A DNA stretch of 64,000 nt from Homarus americanus (Eukaryota; Arthropoda; Malacostraca; Decapoda; Nephropidae): NCBI RefSeq assembly GCF_018991925.1, contig NW_024737068.1, positions 4,501,404 to 4,565,403 on the forward strand. Reading direction: 5' to 3'. Below, piece by piece: positions 24,284 through 37,218 of the stretch. The notes beneath the pieces were generated by a model that did no database searches, was not told where the DNA came from, and worked only from the letters and a program-made list of their open reading frames with translations. Every line of letters starts with the position of its first letter. Within the stretch, counting starts at the first letter, position 1. The translations under genes were made by a program, and so were the position numbers.

Positions 24284-24380
24284 TATTAATAATAATAATA
24301 ACAAACACCACAATATTTTCTATTCTCAGTTATTGCCTTCCTCTTCTATACACACACACACACACACATACACACACACA
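24235..24380. repeat. (AAT)n and (CA)n microsatellites
   Basis: An aat run at 24235-24302 and a CA run at 24350-24380 with one interruption. Confidence 0.95.
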
Positions 24381-24639
24381 CTTGCCGGATAAAACAGCCG
24401 GCTAGTGTGAGAAGAATATAGCCAGATATACTGTACACGCTTAGAGGTAACTGACCGAGAGAAAAAAAGTCAAAGGTCAAAGGTATATGTTATGTGACCT
24501 TGAAGGATATGTGACCTTGAAGGATATACAGTATTACACCTGAGAGAATGGGGATGCGGGGCAGTACGCTCCACCACACTATCACCGGACAACACACGAC
24601 TGGTGTGGAATCTCACGACAACCCCCGGTCTACCAGAGG

Positions 24640-27600
24640 CTTCCTGTGTGTGTCCTTTACTGTGAGGGGCTTCCTGTGTCCTTACTGTGTCCTTACTGGG
24701 GCTTCCTGTGTCCTTACTGGGGCTTCCTGTGTCCTTACTGAGGGGCTTCCTGTGTCCGCACTTGTCCTTACTGGGGGCTTCCTGTGTCCTAGGGGCTTCC
24801 TGTTCCTTACTGAGGGCTTCCTGTGTCCCTTTACTGGGGGCTTCCTGTGTCCTGTACTCCTTAGGGGCTTCCTGTGTCCTTACTGAGGGCTTCCTGTGTC
24901 CCACTGGGGCTTCCTTACTACACTGGGGGAGCTGTCCTTACTGAGGGCTTCCCTGTCCTTACTGGGGGCTTCCTGTGTGTCCTTACTGGGGGCTCCTGTG
25001 CTTCCTGTGTCCCACTGAGGGCTTCCTGTGTGCCTGCTGAGGGCTTCTGTGAGGGCTTCCTGTGTCCTTACAGGGGCTTCCCTGTGTCCTTACTGAGGGC
25101 TTCCTGTGTCCATACTGAGGGGGGTCCTTCCTGTGTCACTGCAGGGCTTCCTGTGTGTCCTTACTGAGGGAGCTTCCTGTGTCCTTGTCCCCTTGCCCAG
25201 GGGCTTCCTGTGTCCTTACTGGGGGCTTCTGTGCTTCCTGTGTGTGTACTGGGGCTTCCTGTGTCCTTACTGAGGGCTTCCTGTGTCCTTGCAGGGCTTC
25301 CTGTGTTCCTTACTGGGGGCTTCCCTTACTGGGGCTTCCTGTGTCCTTACTGGGGGCTTCCTGTGTGTCCTTACTGAGGGCTTCCTGTGTGCCACGAGGG
25401 CTTCCTGTGTCCTTACTGAGGGCTTCCTGTGTGGCTCGCCTGGGGCTTCCTGTGTCCTTACTGAGGGGTCCTTACAAGGGGCTTCCTGTGTCCTTACTGG
25501 GGGCTTCCTGTGTACCTTACTGTCATACTGGGGGGGCTTCCTGTGTCCTTACTGAGGGCTTCCTGTGTCATACTGAGGGCTTCCTGTGTCTACTGGGGGC
25601 TTCCTGAGGGCTTCCTGTGTCCTTACTAGCCTGTGAGGGCTTCCCTGGCCCTTGCAGGGCTTCCTGTGTCCTTACTGAGGGCTTCCTGTGTGTGTCCTTA
25701 CTGGGGGCTTCCTGTGTCCCTGTGTCCTTACTGGGGGCTTCCTGTGTCCTTACTAGGGGCTTGAGAGACTCCTGTGTCCTTACTGAGGGCTTCCTGTGTC
25801 CATACTGGGGCTTCCAGTGTCCTTATAGGGCTTCCTGTGTCCTTACTGAGGGCTTCCTGTGTCCTTACTGGGGGCTTCCTGTGTGCCTTACTGAGGGCTT
25901 CTATTGTCTACATACTGTGAGGGCTTACTGTCCTTACTGGGGGCTTCCTGTGTGTCCTTGCGAGGGCTTCCTGTGTCCTTACTGAGGTCCTGTGTCGCTT
26001 ACTGGGGGCTGTTCCACTGTGTGCCAGGGGCTTCCTGTGTCCTTACTGGGGCTTCTGTGTGTCTTACTGGGGGCTTACTGTGTGGGGCTTCCTTCCTGTG
26101 TGTCCTTAGGGAGGGCTTCCTGTGCTTCCTGTGTCCTGACTGAGGGCTTCCTGTGTGTGTCCCTTACTGGGGGCTTCAGTGTCCTGGGGGCCACAACATT
26201 CTACAGGGGCCTGTGTCCTTACTGGGGCTTCCCTGTGTGTGTGTGTCCTTACTGAGGGGCTTCCTGTGTCCTTACTGGGGCTTCCTGTGTCCTTGCACTG
26301 GGGGCCTGTGTCCTTACTGAGGGCTGTCCTCCTGTGTACTGAGGGCTTCCTGTGTGTCCTTACTGAGGGCTTCCTGTGTCATACCTGAGGGCTTCCTGTG
26401 ATATCACACTGGGGGGCTTCCTGTGTCGCCTGGGGCTTCCTGTGTGTGTGTGTCCTTACTGGGGAGCTTCCTGTGTCCTGCTGTCCTTCCTTACTGGGGG
26501 CTTCTCTTGTCCTTGCAGGGGCTTCCCCTTACTGAGGGGCTTCCTGTGTGTGTCCTTACTGAGGGGGCTTCCTGTGTCCATCTGAGGGGCGTCCTGTGTC
26601 CTTACTAGAGAGGGCTTCCTGTGTCCTGTGTCTACTAGGGACTTCCTGTGTCCTTACTGGGGCTTCCTGGGCTTCCTGTGTCCTGTGTCCTTGCTGAGGG
26701 CTTCCTGTGTCCTTACTGGGGCTACTGTGTGTCCTTACTGGGGCTTCCTGTGTCTACTGGGGTCTTCCTGTGTCCTTACTGGGGCTTCCTGTGTCCCCAC
26801 TGGGAACTTCCTGTGTCGCCCACTGGGGGCTTCCTGTGTGTCCTTACTGAGGGCTTCTGTGAGGGGGCCTGTGTCCTTACTGAGGGGTCCTGTTCCTTAC
26901 TGGGCTTCCTGTGTGTGTACTGGGGGCTTCCTGTGTCCTTACTGAGGGCTTCCTGTGTCCTTACTGGGGTCTTCCTGTGTCATACTGAGGGCTTCCTGTG
27001 TCCTTACTGAGGGCTTCTGTGTCCTTACTTGGGCTTCCTGCTGGCCCTTACTGGGGGCTTCCTGTGTCCTTACTGGGGCTTTCTGTGTGTCCTTGCAGGG
27101 GCTTCCCTGTGTCCTTACTGGGGCTTCCTGTGTCCTTACTGGGGCTTCCCTGTGTCCTTACTGAGGGCTTCTTCCTCCTGTGTCCTTACTGGGGTCTTCC
27201 TGTGTCCTTACCTTACTGAGGGGCTTCCTGTGTCCATACTGGGGCTTCCTGTGTCCTTACTGTCCTTACGGGGTCTTCCTGGGTCCTTTGGGGGCTTCCT
27301 GTGTCCCTTACTGAGGGGCTTCCTGTGTCCTTGCTGGGGTCTTCCTGTGTCACACAGGGGCCCACTGGAGCTTCCTGTGTGTCCTGGGGGCTTCCTGTGT
27401 CCTTACTGAGGGGGCTTCCTGTGTCCCTTACTGAGGGCTTCCTGTGTCCCTTACTGGGGTCTTGTCTTTACTGGGGCTTCCAGGGGTGTCCCTGTGTTAC
27501 TTACTGAGGGCTTCCTGTGTCCTTACTGGGGCTTCCTGTGGCTTCATACTAAGGGGCTTCCTGTGTCCCACTGGGGGCTTCCTGTCCCTTCTAGGGTCTT

Positions 27601-28737
27601 CCTGTGGCCATCCTTACCAGGTCTTCCTGTGTGTCCTTACTGGGGGCTTCCTGTGTCCTTACTGGGGTCTTCTGTGTGTCTGGGGGCTTCCTGTGTCCTT
27701 ACTGGGGCTTCCTGTGTCCTTTGCAGGGCTTCCTGTGTCCTACTGAGGGCTTCCTGGCTTCCTTACTGAGCAGGGGCTTCCTGTGTCCTTACTGGGGTCT
27801 TCCTGTGTGTGTCCTTACTTCCTGTGTCATACTGGGGGCTCCTGTGTGAGGGGCTTCCTGTGTCCTTGGAGCTTCCTGTGTCATACTGGGGGCTTCCTGT
27901 GTCCTTACTGGGGTCTTCCTGTGTCCTTACCTGGGGGCTTCCTGTGTGCCTGGGGACTCTGCCTGTGTCCTTACTGAGGGCTTCCTGTGTCCTTACTTCC
28001 TGTGTCCCTGGGGGCTTCCTGTGTGCCTGGGGGCTTCCTTGGGGCTGCAATGTGTCCCATACTGGGGGCTTCTGTGCCAACTGACATACACTGGGGCTTC
28101 CTGTGTCATACTGGGGTCTTTCCTGTGTCCTGACTGGGGTCTTCCTGTGTGTCTGGGGGCTTCCTGTCTTCCTTACTGGGGGTGTCCTTACTGAGGGCTT
28201 CCTGTGTCCCTTACTGGGGTCTTCCTGTGTCCATGCAGGGGCTTCCTGTGTCCTGAGGGGCTTCTGTGTCACTTACTGAGGGGCTTCCTGTGTCCTTACT
28301 GGGGCTTCCTGTGTCTCTTCCTTACTGGGGCTTCCTGACTTCCTGTGTACTGGGTCTTCCTGTGTCTTCCTGTCATACTGGGGGCTTCTGTGTGTGTCAC
28401 TGTGTCATACTGAGGCTTCCTGTGTCCTTACTGAGGGCTTCCTGTGTGTCCTTACTGAGGCTTGTCCTTACTGGGGGCTTCCTGTGTGTCCTTACTGGGG
28501 GTCCTTACTGAGGGCTTCTGTCATACTGGGGGCTTCCTGTGTCCTTACTTCCTGTGTCCTTACTGGGGAGCTTCCTATTGTCCTTACTGGGGCTTCCTGT
28601 GTCCTTACTAGGGGCTTCATGTCCTTACTGGGGTCTTCCTGTGTCCTTACTGAGGGCTTCCTGTGTCCTTACTGAGGGCTTCCTGTGTCCTTACTGGGGG
28701 CTTCCTGTGTCCTTACTGGGGGCTTCCTGTGTCCTTA
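24640..28737. repeat. 4.1-kb minisatellite, ~22-bp unit
   Basis: About 180-190 copies of ggggcttcctgtgtccttac plus t/ta, with 4-6 G, occasional gtgtgt expansion, and truncated units. G-rich pairs of words lie on the plus strand. The edge at 28737 is sharp, where CT-rich sequence begins. Frames of up to 170 codons through it (ASCVLTG/LPVSLLG repeats) are translations of the repeat. Confidence 0.98.
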
Positions 28738-28739
28738 TC

Positions 28740-29020
28740 TCCCTCTCTACGTCTCTATATAATCATGTTATTCTCTATTGTCTCTATCTCCCTGTCTTTT
28801 TGTTTACCTCCCCTCCCTCCCTTCTCCCTTCTGTCCTCCCCCCACCTCCTTCTCTTAGTCCCTCTTGCCCTAACACTCTCCTTCATTCCCCTCACTCCAG
28901 TCTGTCATTCCCTCTCTCACTTACATTGTTTCCCTCACTCCCTCCCTCCATTCCTTTCTTTCCCTCACACCCTCTCCTTCCACCTCACTGTCTTCCCTCA
29001 CTCCTTCTTTTCCTCACTTT
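28740..29020. repeat. Pyrimidine-rich tract
   Basis: Loose tccctc/cctccctt sequence just inside the intron next to the 29029 donor. On the minus strand it is purine-rich. Confidence 0.75.
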
Positions 29021-29029
29021 CCATCTTAC

Positions 29030-29096
29030 CTGTAGACAGCGGCGATCCCTCCAGTGATGACGAGTTGTTCTGTCCAAGACTGACGGGGGAGGACAT
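29030..29096 (-). CDS. RFX4-like: RFX4-like, probable translation-start exon
   Basis: On the minus strand an ATG at 29096 (A at -3, preceded in frame by TGA at 29104-29102) opens 22 codons: MSSPVSLGQNNSSSLEGSPL then ST. It ends with one base of the next codon at an excellent donor, CTACAG|GTAAGA. That phase joins to the two-base start of the 22289-22728 exon and makes a continuous reading frame (the junction codon is Asp). The Ser-rich sequence is plausible for a transcription-factor N-terminus but has no recognised domain. The ATG lies at the edge of a cctgaag-type repeat. The exon could instead be internal, using an AG just upstream of the ATG. Confidence 0.6.
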
Positions 29097-29097
29097 C

Positions 29098-29300
29098 CTT
29101 CAGGTCTGTTTCAGGTTCCCTTCAGGTCATCTAAGTGCCCGTCAGGTTATACAGGCCTCCTCGAGTGTATTCAGGTCCTGCAGGTCTTCTTCAGGTCTCT
29201 TTCAGAGTCTTCAGGTCTCTTTCAGGTGTCCTTCATGTCCTAGAGCTCATCTAGACATCTCTTTCAGGGTCTTCAGGTCTCCTTCAGCTATTACAGGTCC
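29098..29300. repeat. Degenerate caggtct/ctttcag repeat
   Basis: Words like ttcaggtctctttcag and ttcaggtgtccttcatg recur every 14-20 bp. In the sense of the RFX4-like gene this is the 5' UTR or upstream intron. Confidence 0.75.
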
Positions 29301-29309
29301 CAAACAAGT

Positions 29310-29790
29310 ACCTTAAGATCTCCTAGGAGTTTTTTTCGGCGATCCTGAGTCCACGGAGACGACTCAATGGCCTCCTAGCTTCCTTACATGTCCGTGAATG
29401 TTTCCAAAGAGCAATTATGGAGAACACAATACCTTAGAGACTATTCCGTGGCGTCCTAGCTTTCCTATAGGCCCCTGAATATCTCCTAGGAGTATATGCA
29501 GAGGTGTCAGGTCCTAGGAGATAGTTCAGTAAACCTCCTAGCTCCCCTGCAGATCTCCTAGGAGTATTTATAGAGTTCTCAGCACCTAGATGACTCTTAA
29601 GCTGCTTCCTAGCTCTTCTATGGGTCCCTGGTGGTCTCCTAGAATAATCTATTGAGTTCTTAGCACATAGGAGACGTTTCAGTGGCCCTCCAAGCTCTCC
29701 TACAGGTCCTGAGATTCACCTAGGAATATTTGTAAAAGTTCTCAGCACCTAGGAGAAAATGCAGTGGCTTCCTATGTGTCCTGTCCCCTC
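29310..29790. repeat. Degenerate ~80-bp tandem repeat
   Basis: The phrases ctcctaggagtat, agttctcagcacctagga and ggcctcctagct recur at about 72-82 bp spacing (near 29320, 29483, 29555, 29634 and 29719), giving about six diverged copies. Confidence 0.8.
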
Positions 29791-29864
29791 ATGAGCCAAT
29801 TGTCTCCAGTTTATCGACGTCTTCCATGCCAGTCTCCTCATCTTCGTCGTCTGTTCCCCTCCAT
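29789..29864 (-). CDS. Candidate acidic exon upstream of RFX4-like start
   Basis: On the minus strand an acceptor-like ctctttttatacag ends at 29865. The next bases open a frame reading DDEDEETGMEDVDKLETIGS and then TGA at 29789-29791. The acidic composition and good acceptor suggest a terminal coding exon of another gene, or a 5' UTR exon of the RFX4-like gene. I do not recognise the peptide. There is no nearby polyadenylation signal, and the piece is short enough to be chance. Confidence 0.2.
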
Positions 29865-29961
29865 CTGTATAAAAAGAGTTTTGATATCATAACAGGATTT
29901 GAATAATTGGGTGAATAAATGGATAAATGCTACTATAATTATTTATTGGTTATTTGTAATG

Positions 29962-30122
29962 CCAGGTACTGTCAACAACCAGGTACTGCCAACACCCAGG
30001 TACTGTCAACAACCAGGTACAGTTAAAACCACCCAGGTACTGTCAACAACCAGGTACTGTCAGCACCCAAGTACTGTCAACATCCAGGTACTGTTAAAAC
30101 CACCCAGGTACTGTCAACATCA
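29962..30122. repeat. 18-bp minisatellite
   Basis: About nine copies of caggtactgtcaacaacc; some have an aaaacca insertion. Confidence 0.93.
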
Positions 30123-30189
30123 AGGGAGGACTAGATGGAGGGAGAGCGTGGAGGTGTATGGGAGGGTGTAAGGGAGAGAAAGAGAGCGA

Positions 30190-31640
30190 AGGGGTGTACT
30201 GTATGGGAGGGTGTAAGGGAGGGAGGGGGGATGGATGGAAGGAGAGTGAGGGGTGGATGGATGGAGGGAGAGTGAGGGGTGGATGGATGGAGGGAGAGTG
30301 AGGGGTGGATGGATGGACGGAGAGTGAGGGGTGGATGGATGGAGGAGGAGGGGTGGATGGATGGAGGGGAGTGAGGGGTGGATGGATGGAGGGAGAGTGA
30401 GGATGGATGGATGGATGGAGGGAGAGAGGGGGGAGAGGGGAGTGAGGGGTGGATGGATGGAGGGAGAGTGAGGGATGGATGGGGAGAGAGAGGGGATGGA
30501 TGGATGGAGGGAGGGGGGAGGGGGAGAGGAAGGGGAGTGGGGGGGTACTGTAAGGAGGAAGGGGGGGGGGGGTGTACTGGGGAGGAAGGGGAGGGAGGGG
30601 TGTACTGTAAGGGAGTGGGGGGGGGAGGGGGGGTGTACTGTGTACTGTGGGGAGGGAGGGGAGTGGAGTGAGGGGTGTACTGTGAGGAGGTATGAGGGGT
30701 GTACTGTGGGGAGGAAGGGGAGTGAGGGGGTGTACTGTAGGGGAGGAAGGGGGGTGAGGGGTGTGTGTGCTGTGGAGGAAGTATGTAAGGGAGGGAGGGG
30801 AGGAGGGGTGTACTGTAAGGGGAGGGGGGGAGGAGGGGGTAAGGGAGGAAGGGGAGTGAGGGGTGTACTGTAAGGAGGAAGGGGGAGGAGTGGGAGTGTG
30901 AGGGGGAGGGAGGGAGGAGAGTGAGGGTGGAGGAGGAAGGGGAGGAGGGGGTGTACTGTAAGGAGAAGGGGGAGTGAGGGGGTGTACTGTAAGGAGGAAG
31001 GGGAGGAGGGGTAAGGAGGAGGGGAGTGAGGGGGGTGTTGTGAAGGGGTGTACTGTAAGGGAGGAAGGGGAGTGAGGAGGGTGTACTGTAAGGGAGGAAG
31101 GGGGAGGAGGGGGCTGTGGAGGAAGGGGAGTGAGGGGGTGGTGGGGAGTGGAGGGTGTACTGTAAGGGAGGAAGGGGAGGAGGGGGTACTGTGAGGAGGG
31201 GGGTGTGTACTGTAAGGGAGTGAAGGGGAGGAGGGGGTGAGTGAGGGGTGTACTGTAAGGGAGGAAGGGAGGAGTGAGTGTGCTGGGGAGGAAGGGGGGA
31301 GAGGGTGTACTGTGGGGGTGTGCTGTAAGGGAGGAAGGGGAGTGAGGGGGTGTACTGTAAGGGAGGAAGGGGAGGAGGGGGGTGTACTGTAAGGGAGGAA
31401 GGGGAGGAGGGTGTACTGTAAGGGAGGAAGGGGAGTGAGGGGTGTACTGTAAGGGAGGAAGGGGAGGAGGGGGCTGTAAGGGAGGAGGGGGTGAGGGGGG
31501 GTGTACTGTGAGGGGGTGGGGGGCTGTGGGGAGGGAGGAGGGGGGTGAGTGAGTGGTAAGGGTGTGTACAAGGGAGTGGGGGGGTGTACTGGGAGGAAGG
31601 GGGAGTGAAGGGGGTGTACTGTAAGGGAGGGAGGGAGAGG
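30190..31640. repeat. G-rich minisatellite, two unit types
   Basis: 30225-30510 is a 26-bp unit (ggatggatggagggagagtg plus aggggt). From about 30540 to 31640 the unit is about 26-32 bp (gtactgtaagggaggaaggg plus gagtgaggggt). It is strongly G-rich on the plus strand. The 483-codon Pro-rich frame on the minus strand is repeat translation. Confidence 0.97.
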
Positions 31641-32660
<1,020 letters not shown>

Positions 32661-32672
32661 CATTTGTCATTC

Positions 32673-32953
32673 ATCTCTCATAAGAACATAAGAAAATAAG
32701 GAGTCTGCAATAGGCCGGTTGGCCTGTGCATGGCAGCTCCTGTCGAGAGTTACTGCCACTCTCTATCATCCATGAATCTATCTAGCCTCCTTTTGAAACT
32801 TTCCAGAGTTCCAGCACTTACTACAAAGTTGCTAAGCTTGTTCCACTCGTCCACCACCCTATTTGTGAACCAGTTCCTTCCTATCTCCCTCAGTGTCTTA
32901 TCGGCAAACTCCCTCTTATAGGTTCCAATAACGAGTGGTGTTACATGTTCCAA
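32673..32953 (-). mobile_element. 5'-truncated CR1-type LINE tail
   Basis: The minus strand encodes a CR1 C-terminus (NWFTNRVVDEWNKLSNFV, then LESFKRRLDRFMDD). It ends at the 3' tail seen in forward sense as cataagaacataagaaaataa. The 3' end differs from the 45-kb CR1 (ggagtctgcaataggccgg...), so it is a related but separate subfamily. Confidence 0.9.
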
Positions 32954-33059
32954 AAATCAGACAGTGCTCACATAGTGTTTAAAAAGATTAAAGTTATGTT
33001 TCTGTTATGTGTAAAAGATCTAACGGAGACGTGTGTGTGTGTGAGAGGAGGGAAGTTTC

Positions 33060-33103
33060 TGTCATTCTCTCTCTCTCACTCACACACACACACACACACA
33101 CAC
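33060..33103. repeat. (CT)n/(CA)n microsatellite
   Basis: tctctctctcactcacacaca type run. Confidence 0.9.
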
Positions 33104-33302
33104 AACATGGTACACAATTTAAAAGGTAATAATAATAAGCGTGTGGGCCAAGGCGGCACGTGTGATCAATCAGCCGGGACAGGTAGGTTCCCTTAAGCCG
33201 TGAGGGGGGAGCTGGCCGGGAGCACCTGCACCCCTTATTACTGGCATATTGGCTGAAGGGATCACAGCTACGCCACGTGTCCTAAATTAACCTCTCAACC
33301 CG

Positions 33303-34100
33303 CTCTAAAATCACCCTTAAGTCAACTACGTCACAGGGGTGAGATTCCTGTGAACGCTGACTTTCAAAAGCACGTGCCTTTATTTACCATTTCCAAGCGT
33401 AGTATTATAGTCTTTAGTAATGTATACCACAGAGGCGATTTTACTACGACAGAGACTTGTTAACTCACGTGGTGGAAAGATACCCGGTAAATCCAAATTA
33501 AAATGGTCTTTAGTGATCTCTATTTGAGGGATGATTTTCAAGACCGAGGAGTTTTCTAAAGCAATAGTCTCTACCTGCCCCCTTGAACGTCGGCTACAAT
33601 GGCGAGGATCACACACGGGAACGTAAAACATCGTTCTAATCTAGGTAAAATGACCCTTCCTGATTCGGGTCACAAGGGCGAGAATCATGAAGACTTCCTT
33701 TAATAAGTTATGTCATAAAAGCGAGATTAACGGGACACTCCCTCCTCTCACACGCGGAGTAAGTTTCCCGTCTAATCCACACGAAAATAATCCCTATTCC
33801 CTCATCTCATAAAGGCGGAAATAACGACAGACAGCATAAAAACTTCCCCAGGGCAGTATTAACCTCCATTATTCAAGCTAAAAACACCATTATCACCAAT
33901 AACCAGAAGGTCGACATTACCCCTAAACTGAGGGACCTCGACTTTCACGTGACGTTACTAACAGCATCAATATGGCAAAAAAAAAAAAACTCCCAACCAA
34001 AAGGGCGGAAGTCCACATCTCTTGAATATATATTAGATTCACGCTAAAATAACCCTCAGTGACTCGTAACAAAAGGGTGAGAATCAGGGGACCGGGAGGT
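33303..34100. other. No gene; very diverged ~100-170-bp repeats
   Basis: The pattern ctaaaat-acccttn(8-12)actc..tcacaangggnga-aatc recurs near 33303, 33500, 33636, 33785, 33880 and 34043. Examples are taaaatgacccttcctgatt and ctaaaataaccctcagtgac. It looks like an old tandem array. Nothing coding is recognised. Confidence 0.4.
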
Positions 34101-34349
34101 GGCTGGAAGGATCGTCTTCCAAATTTCAGATTTACCCCACAAGGTTACATGGGGTCAGGTTGTCAAATAAACGACAAATTTGACCCTTTGTTCACCTGAG
34201 TTGTTTCTGGTGAGTGGGGGAGGAGGGGGTGTAATAGGGGAGGAAGAGGGGGTTATGGGAGGGAAGAGGTGGGGTTAATGGGAGGAAAGAGGGGGGTGGT
34301 GGGAAGGGGAGAAGAAGTGGTTAGATGGAAAGGGGATAGCCTCACCATT

Positions 34350-37218
34350 CCAAAACATCCCACCATCCCCCAGCCACCATCCCTAAGCCACCCACCATCC
34401 CCAGCCTCCCACCATTCCCCAGCCACCCACCATTCCCCCAGCCACCCACCATCCCCCAAGCCACCCACCATTCCCCAGTCACCAACCATCCCCCAACCAC
34501 CCACCATCCCCAGCCTCCCACCATTCCCCAGCCACCAACCATCCCCCAACCACACCCACCATCCCCAGCCCACCATCCCCCAGCCACCCACCATCCCCCA
34601 GCCACCCACCATCCCCCAGCCACCCACCATCCCCAACCACCCACCATCCCCCAGCCTCCCACCATCCCCCAGCCACCCACCATCCCCAGCCACCCAACAT
34701 CCCCAGCCACCCACCATCCCCAACCACCCACCATCCCCCAGCCTCCCACCATCCCCAGCCTCCCACCATCCCCCAGCCTCCCACCATCCCCAACCACCCA
34801 CCATCCCCCAGCCTCCCACCATCCCCAGCCACCCACCATCCCCCAGCCACCCACCATCCCCCAGCCACCCACCATCCCCCCCAGCCTCCCACCATCCCAA
34901 CCACCCACCATCCCCAGCCACCCACAATCCCCAGCCTCCCACCATCCCCAGCCTCCCACCATCCCCCAGCCACCCACCATCCCCAGCCATCCACCATCCC
35001 CAGCCACCCACCATCCCCTAGCTCCCACCATCCCCCAGCCTCTCACCATCCCCCAGCCTCCCACCATCCCCCCAGCCACCCACCATCCCCCAGCCATCCC
35101 CAGCCCCACCATCCCCCAGCCTCCCACCATCCCCCAGCCTCACCATCCCCCAGCCTCCCACCATCCCCCAGCCACCCACCATCCCCCAGCCATCCACCAT
35201 CCCCCAGCCTCCCACCATCCCCCCAGCCTCCCACCATCCCCCAGCCTCCCACCATCCCCCAGCCACCCACCATCCCCCAGCCATCCACCATCCCCCAGCC
35301 TCCCACCACCTCCCCAGCCTCCTCACCATCCCCCAGCTCCTCCCCACCATCCCCCCCCAGCCACCCACCATCCCCCAGCCATCCACCATCCCCCAGCCAC
35401 CCACCATCCCCCAGCCTCCCACCATCCCCCAGCCTCCCACCATCCCCCAGCCATCCACCATCCCCCAGCCTCCCACCATCCCCCAGCCACCCACCATCCC
35501 CCAGCCTCCCACCATCCCCAGCCTCCCACCATCCCCCCAGCCCCCACCATCCCCCAGCCATCCACCATCCCCACAGCCTCCCACCATCCCCAGCCACCCA
35601 CCATCCCCCAGCCATCCACCATCCCCCAGCCATCCACCATCCCCCAGCCTCCCACCATCCCCCAGCCATCCACCATCCCCAGCCTCCCACCATCCCCCAG
35701 CCACCCACCATCCCCAGCCATCCACCATCCCCCAGCCATCCACCATCCCCCAGCCTCCCACCATCCCCCAGCCATCCACCATCCCCCAGCCTCCCACCAT
35801 CCCCCAGCCACCCACCATCCCCCAGCCTCCCACCATCCCCCCCAGCCTCCCCACCATCCCCCAGCCTCCCACCATCCCCCAGCCTCCACCATCCCCCAGC
35901 CACCCACCATCCCCCAGCCTCACCATCCCCAGCCTCCCACCATCCCCCAGCCACCCACCATCCCCAGCCATCCACCATCCCCCGCCCCACCATCCCCAGC
36001 CTCCCACCATCCCCCAGCCTCCCACCCATCCCCAGCCATCCACCATCCCAGCCTCCCACCACTCCCCCAGCCACCCACCATCCCCCAGCCTCCCACCATC
36101 CCCAGCCTCCTCACCATCCCCCAGCCTCCCACCATCCCCCCAACCCCCCACCATCCCCCAGCCACCCACCATACCGCAGCCTCCCACCATCCCCCCAGCC
36201 ACCCACCATCCCCCAGCCTCTCACCATCCCTCCAGCCTCCCACCATCCCCCAGCCACCCACCATCCCAGCCACCCACCATCCCCAGCCACCCACCATCCC
36301 CCAGCCATCCCCCAGCCTCCCACCATCCCCCAGCCTCTCACCATCCCTCAGCCTCCCACCATCCCCCAGCCACCCACCATCCCCCAGCCTCCCACCATCC
36401 CAGCCTCCCACCATCCCCCCAGCCACCCACCATCCCCCAGCCCACCATCCCCCAGCCTCACCATCCCCAGCCTCACCCCATCCCCAGCCACCACCATCCC
36501 CAGCCTCCCACCATCCCCTCCCTCACCATCCCCAGCCACCATCCCCCAGCCTCCCACCATCCTCAGCCACCCACCATCCCCTGCCATCCACCATCCCCGC
36601 CCATCCACCATCCCCAGCCTACCATCCCCCTGCCACCACCATCCCCAGCCTCCCACCATCCCCAGCCTCCCACCATCCCCAGCCACCCACCATCCCGCCA
36701 TCCACCATCCCCAGCCACCCACCATCCCCAGCCTCCCACCATCCCCCAGCCTCTCACCATCCCCCAGCCTCCCCATCCCCAGCCACCCACCATCCCCAGC
36801 CTCCCACCATCCCCAGCCACCACCACCCCCAGCCTCCCACCATCCCCCAGCCTCCCACCATCCCCCAGCCTCCCACCATCCCCAGCCACCCACCATCCCC
36901 CAGCCATCCACCATCCCCAGCCTCCCACCATCCCCAGCCACCCACCATCCCCCAGCCTCCCACCATCCCCAGCCTCCCCACCATCCCCAGCCTCACCATC
37001 CCCAGCCACCCACCATCCCCAGCCTCACCATCCCCAGCCACCCACCATCCCCAGTCTCACCATCCCCAGCCCACCATCCCCAGCCCCCCCATCCTCGCCA
37101 CCCACCATCCCCCAGCCATCCACCATCCCCCAGCCTCCCACCATCCCCAGCCACCCACCATCCCCAGCCTCTCACCATCCCCCAGCCTCCCACCATCCCC
37201 CAGCCTCTCACCATCCCC
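34350..37218. repeat. 2.9-kb minisatellite, 18-bp unit
   Basis: About 160 copies of cagcctcccaccatcccc, with c-run length variants (17-19 bp) and a cct/cac/cat variable codon-like position. It is C-rich on plus and G-rich on minus (GGGATGGTGGGAGGCTGGGG-like), so the minus strand has closely spaced G runs. The long Gly/Trp/Val frames on minus are repeat translation. Confidence 0.99.

Larger units (their letters stand above)
22729..29029 (-). other. RFX4-like: RFX4-like intron carrying giant minisatellite
   Basis: A 6.3-kb inferred intron, from a CAG|GTAAGA donor at 29030/29029 to the ctacag acceptor at 22729. About 4.1 kb of it is the 22-bp minisatellite. It also holds a 16-bp repeat, an AAT run, a CA run, a C run (22858-22867) and unique AT-rich sequence at 23590-24230 without coding similarity. 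Confidence 0.7.

Noticed and set aside
24640..28737. Many long overlapping frames of ASCVLTG/LPVSLLG repeats
   Set aside because: All are direct translations of the 22-bp minisatellite in several frames; indels shift them repeatedly.
28663..29316. Plus-strand exon DSGDPSSDDELFCPRL
   Set aside because: It is antisense to the candidate RFX4-like start exon; the minus-strand donor is stronger and phase-matched.
30120..31571. 483-codon Pro/Ser/Thr-rich frame, minus strand
   Set aside because: It is the translation of the G-rich minisatellite on the other strand; no signal peptide, splice sites or non-repeat sequence.
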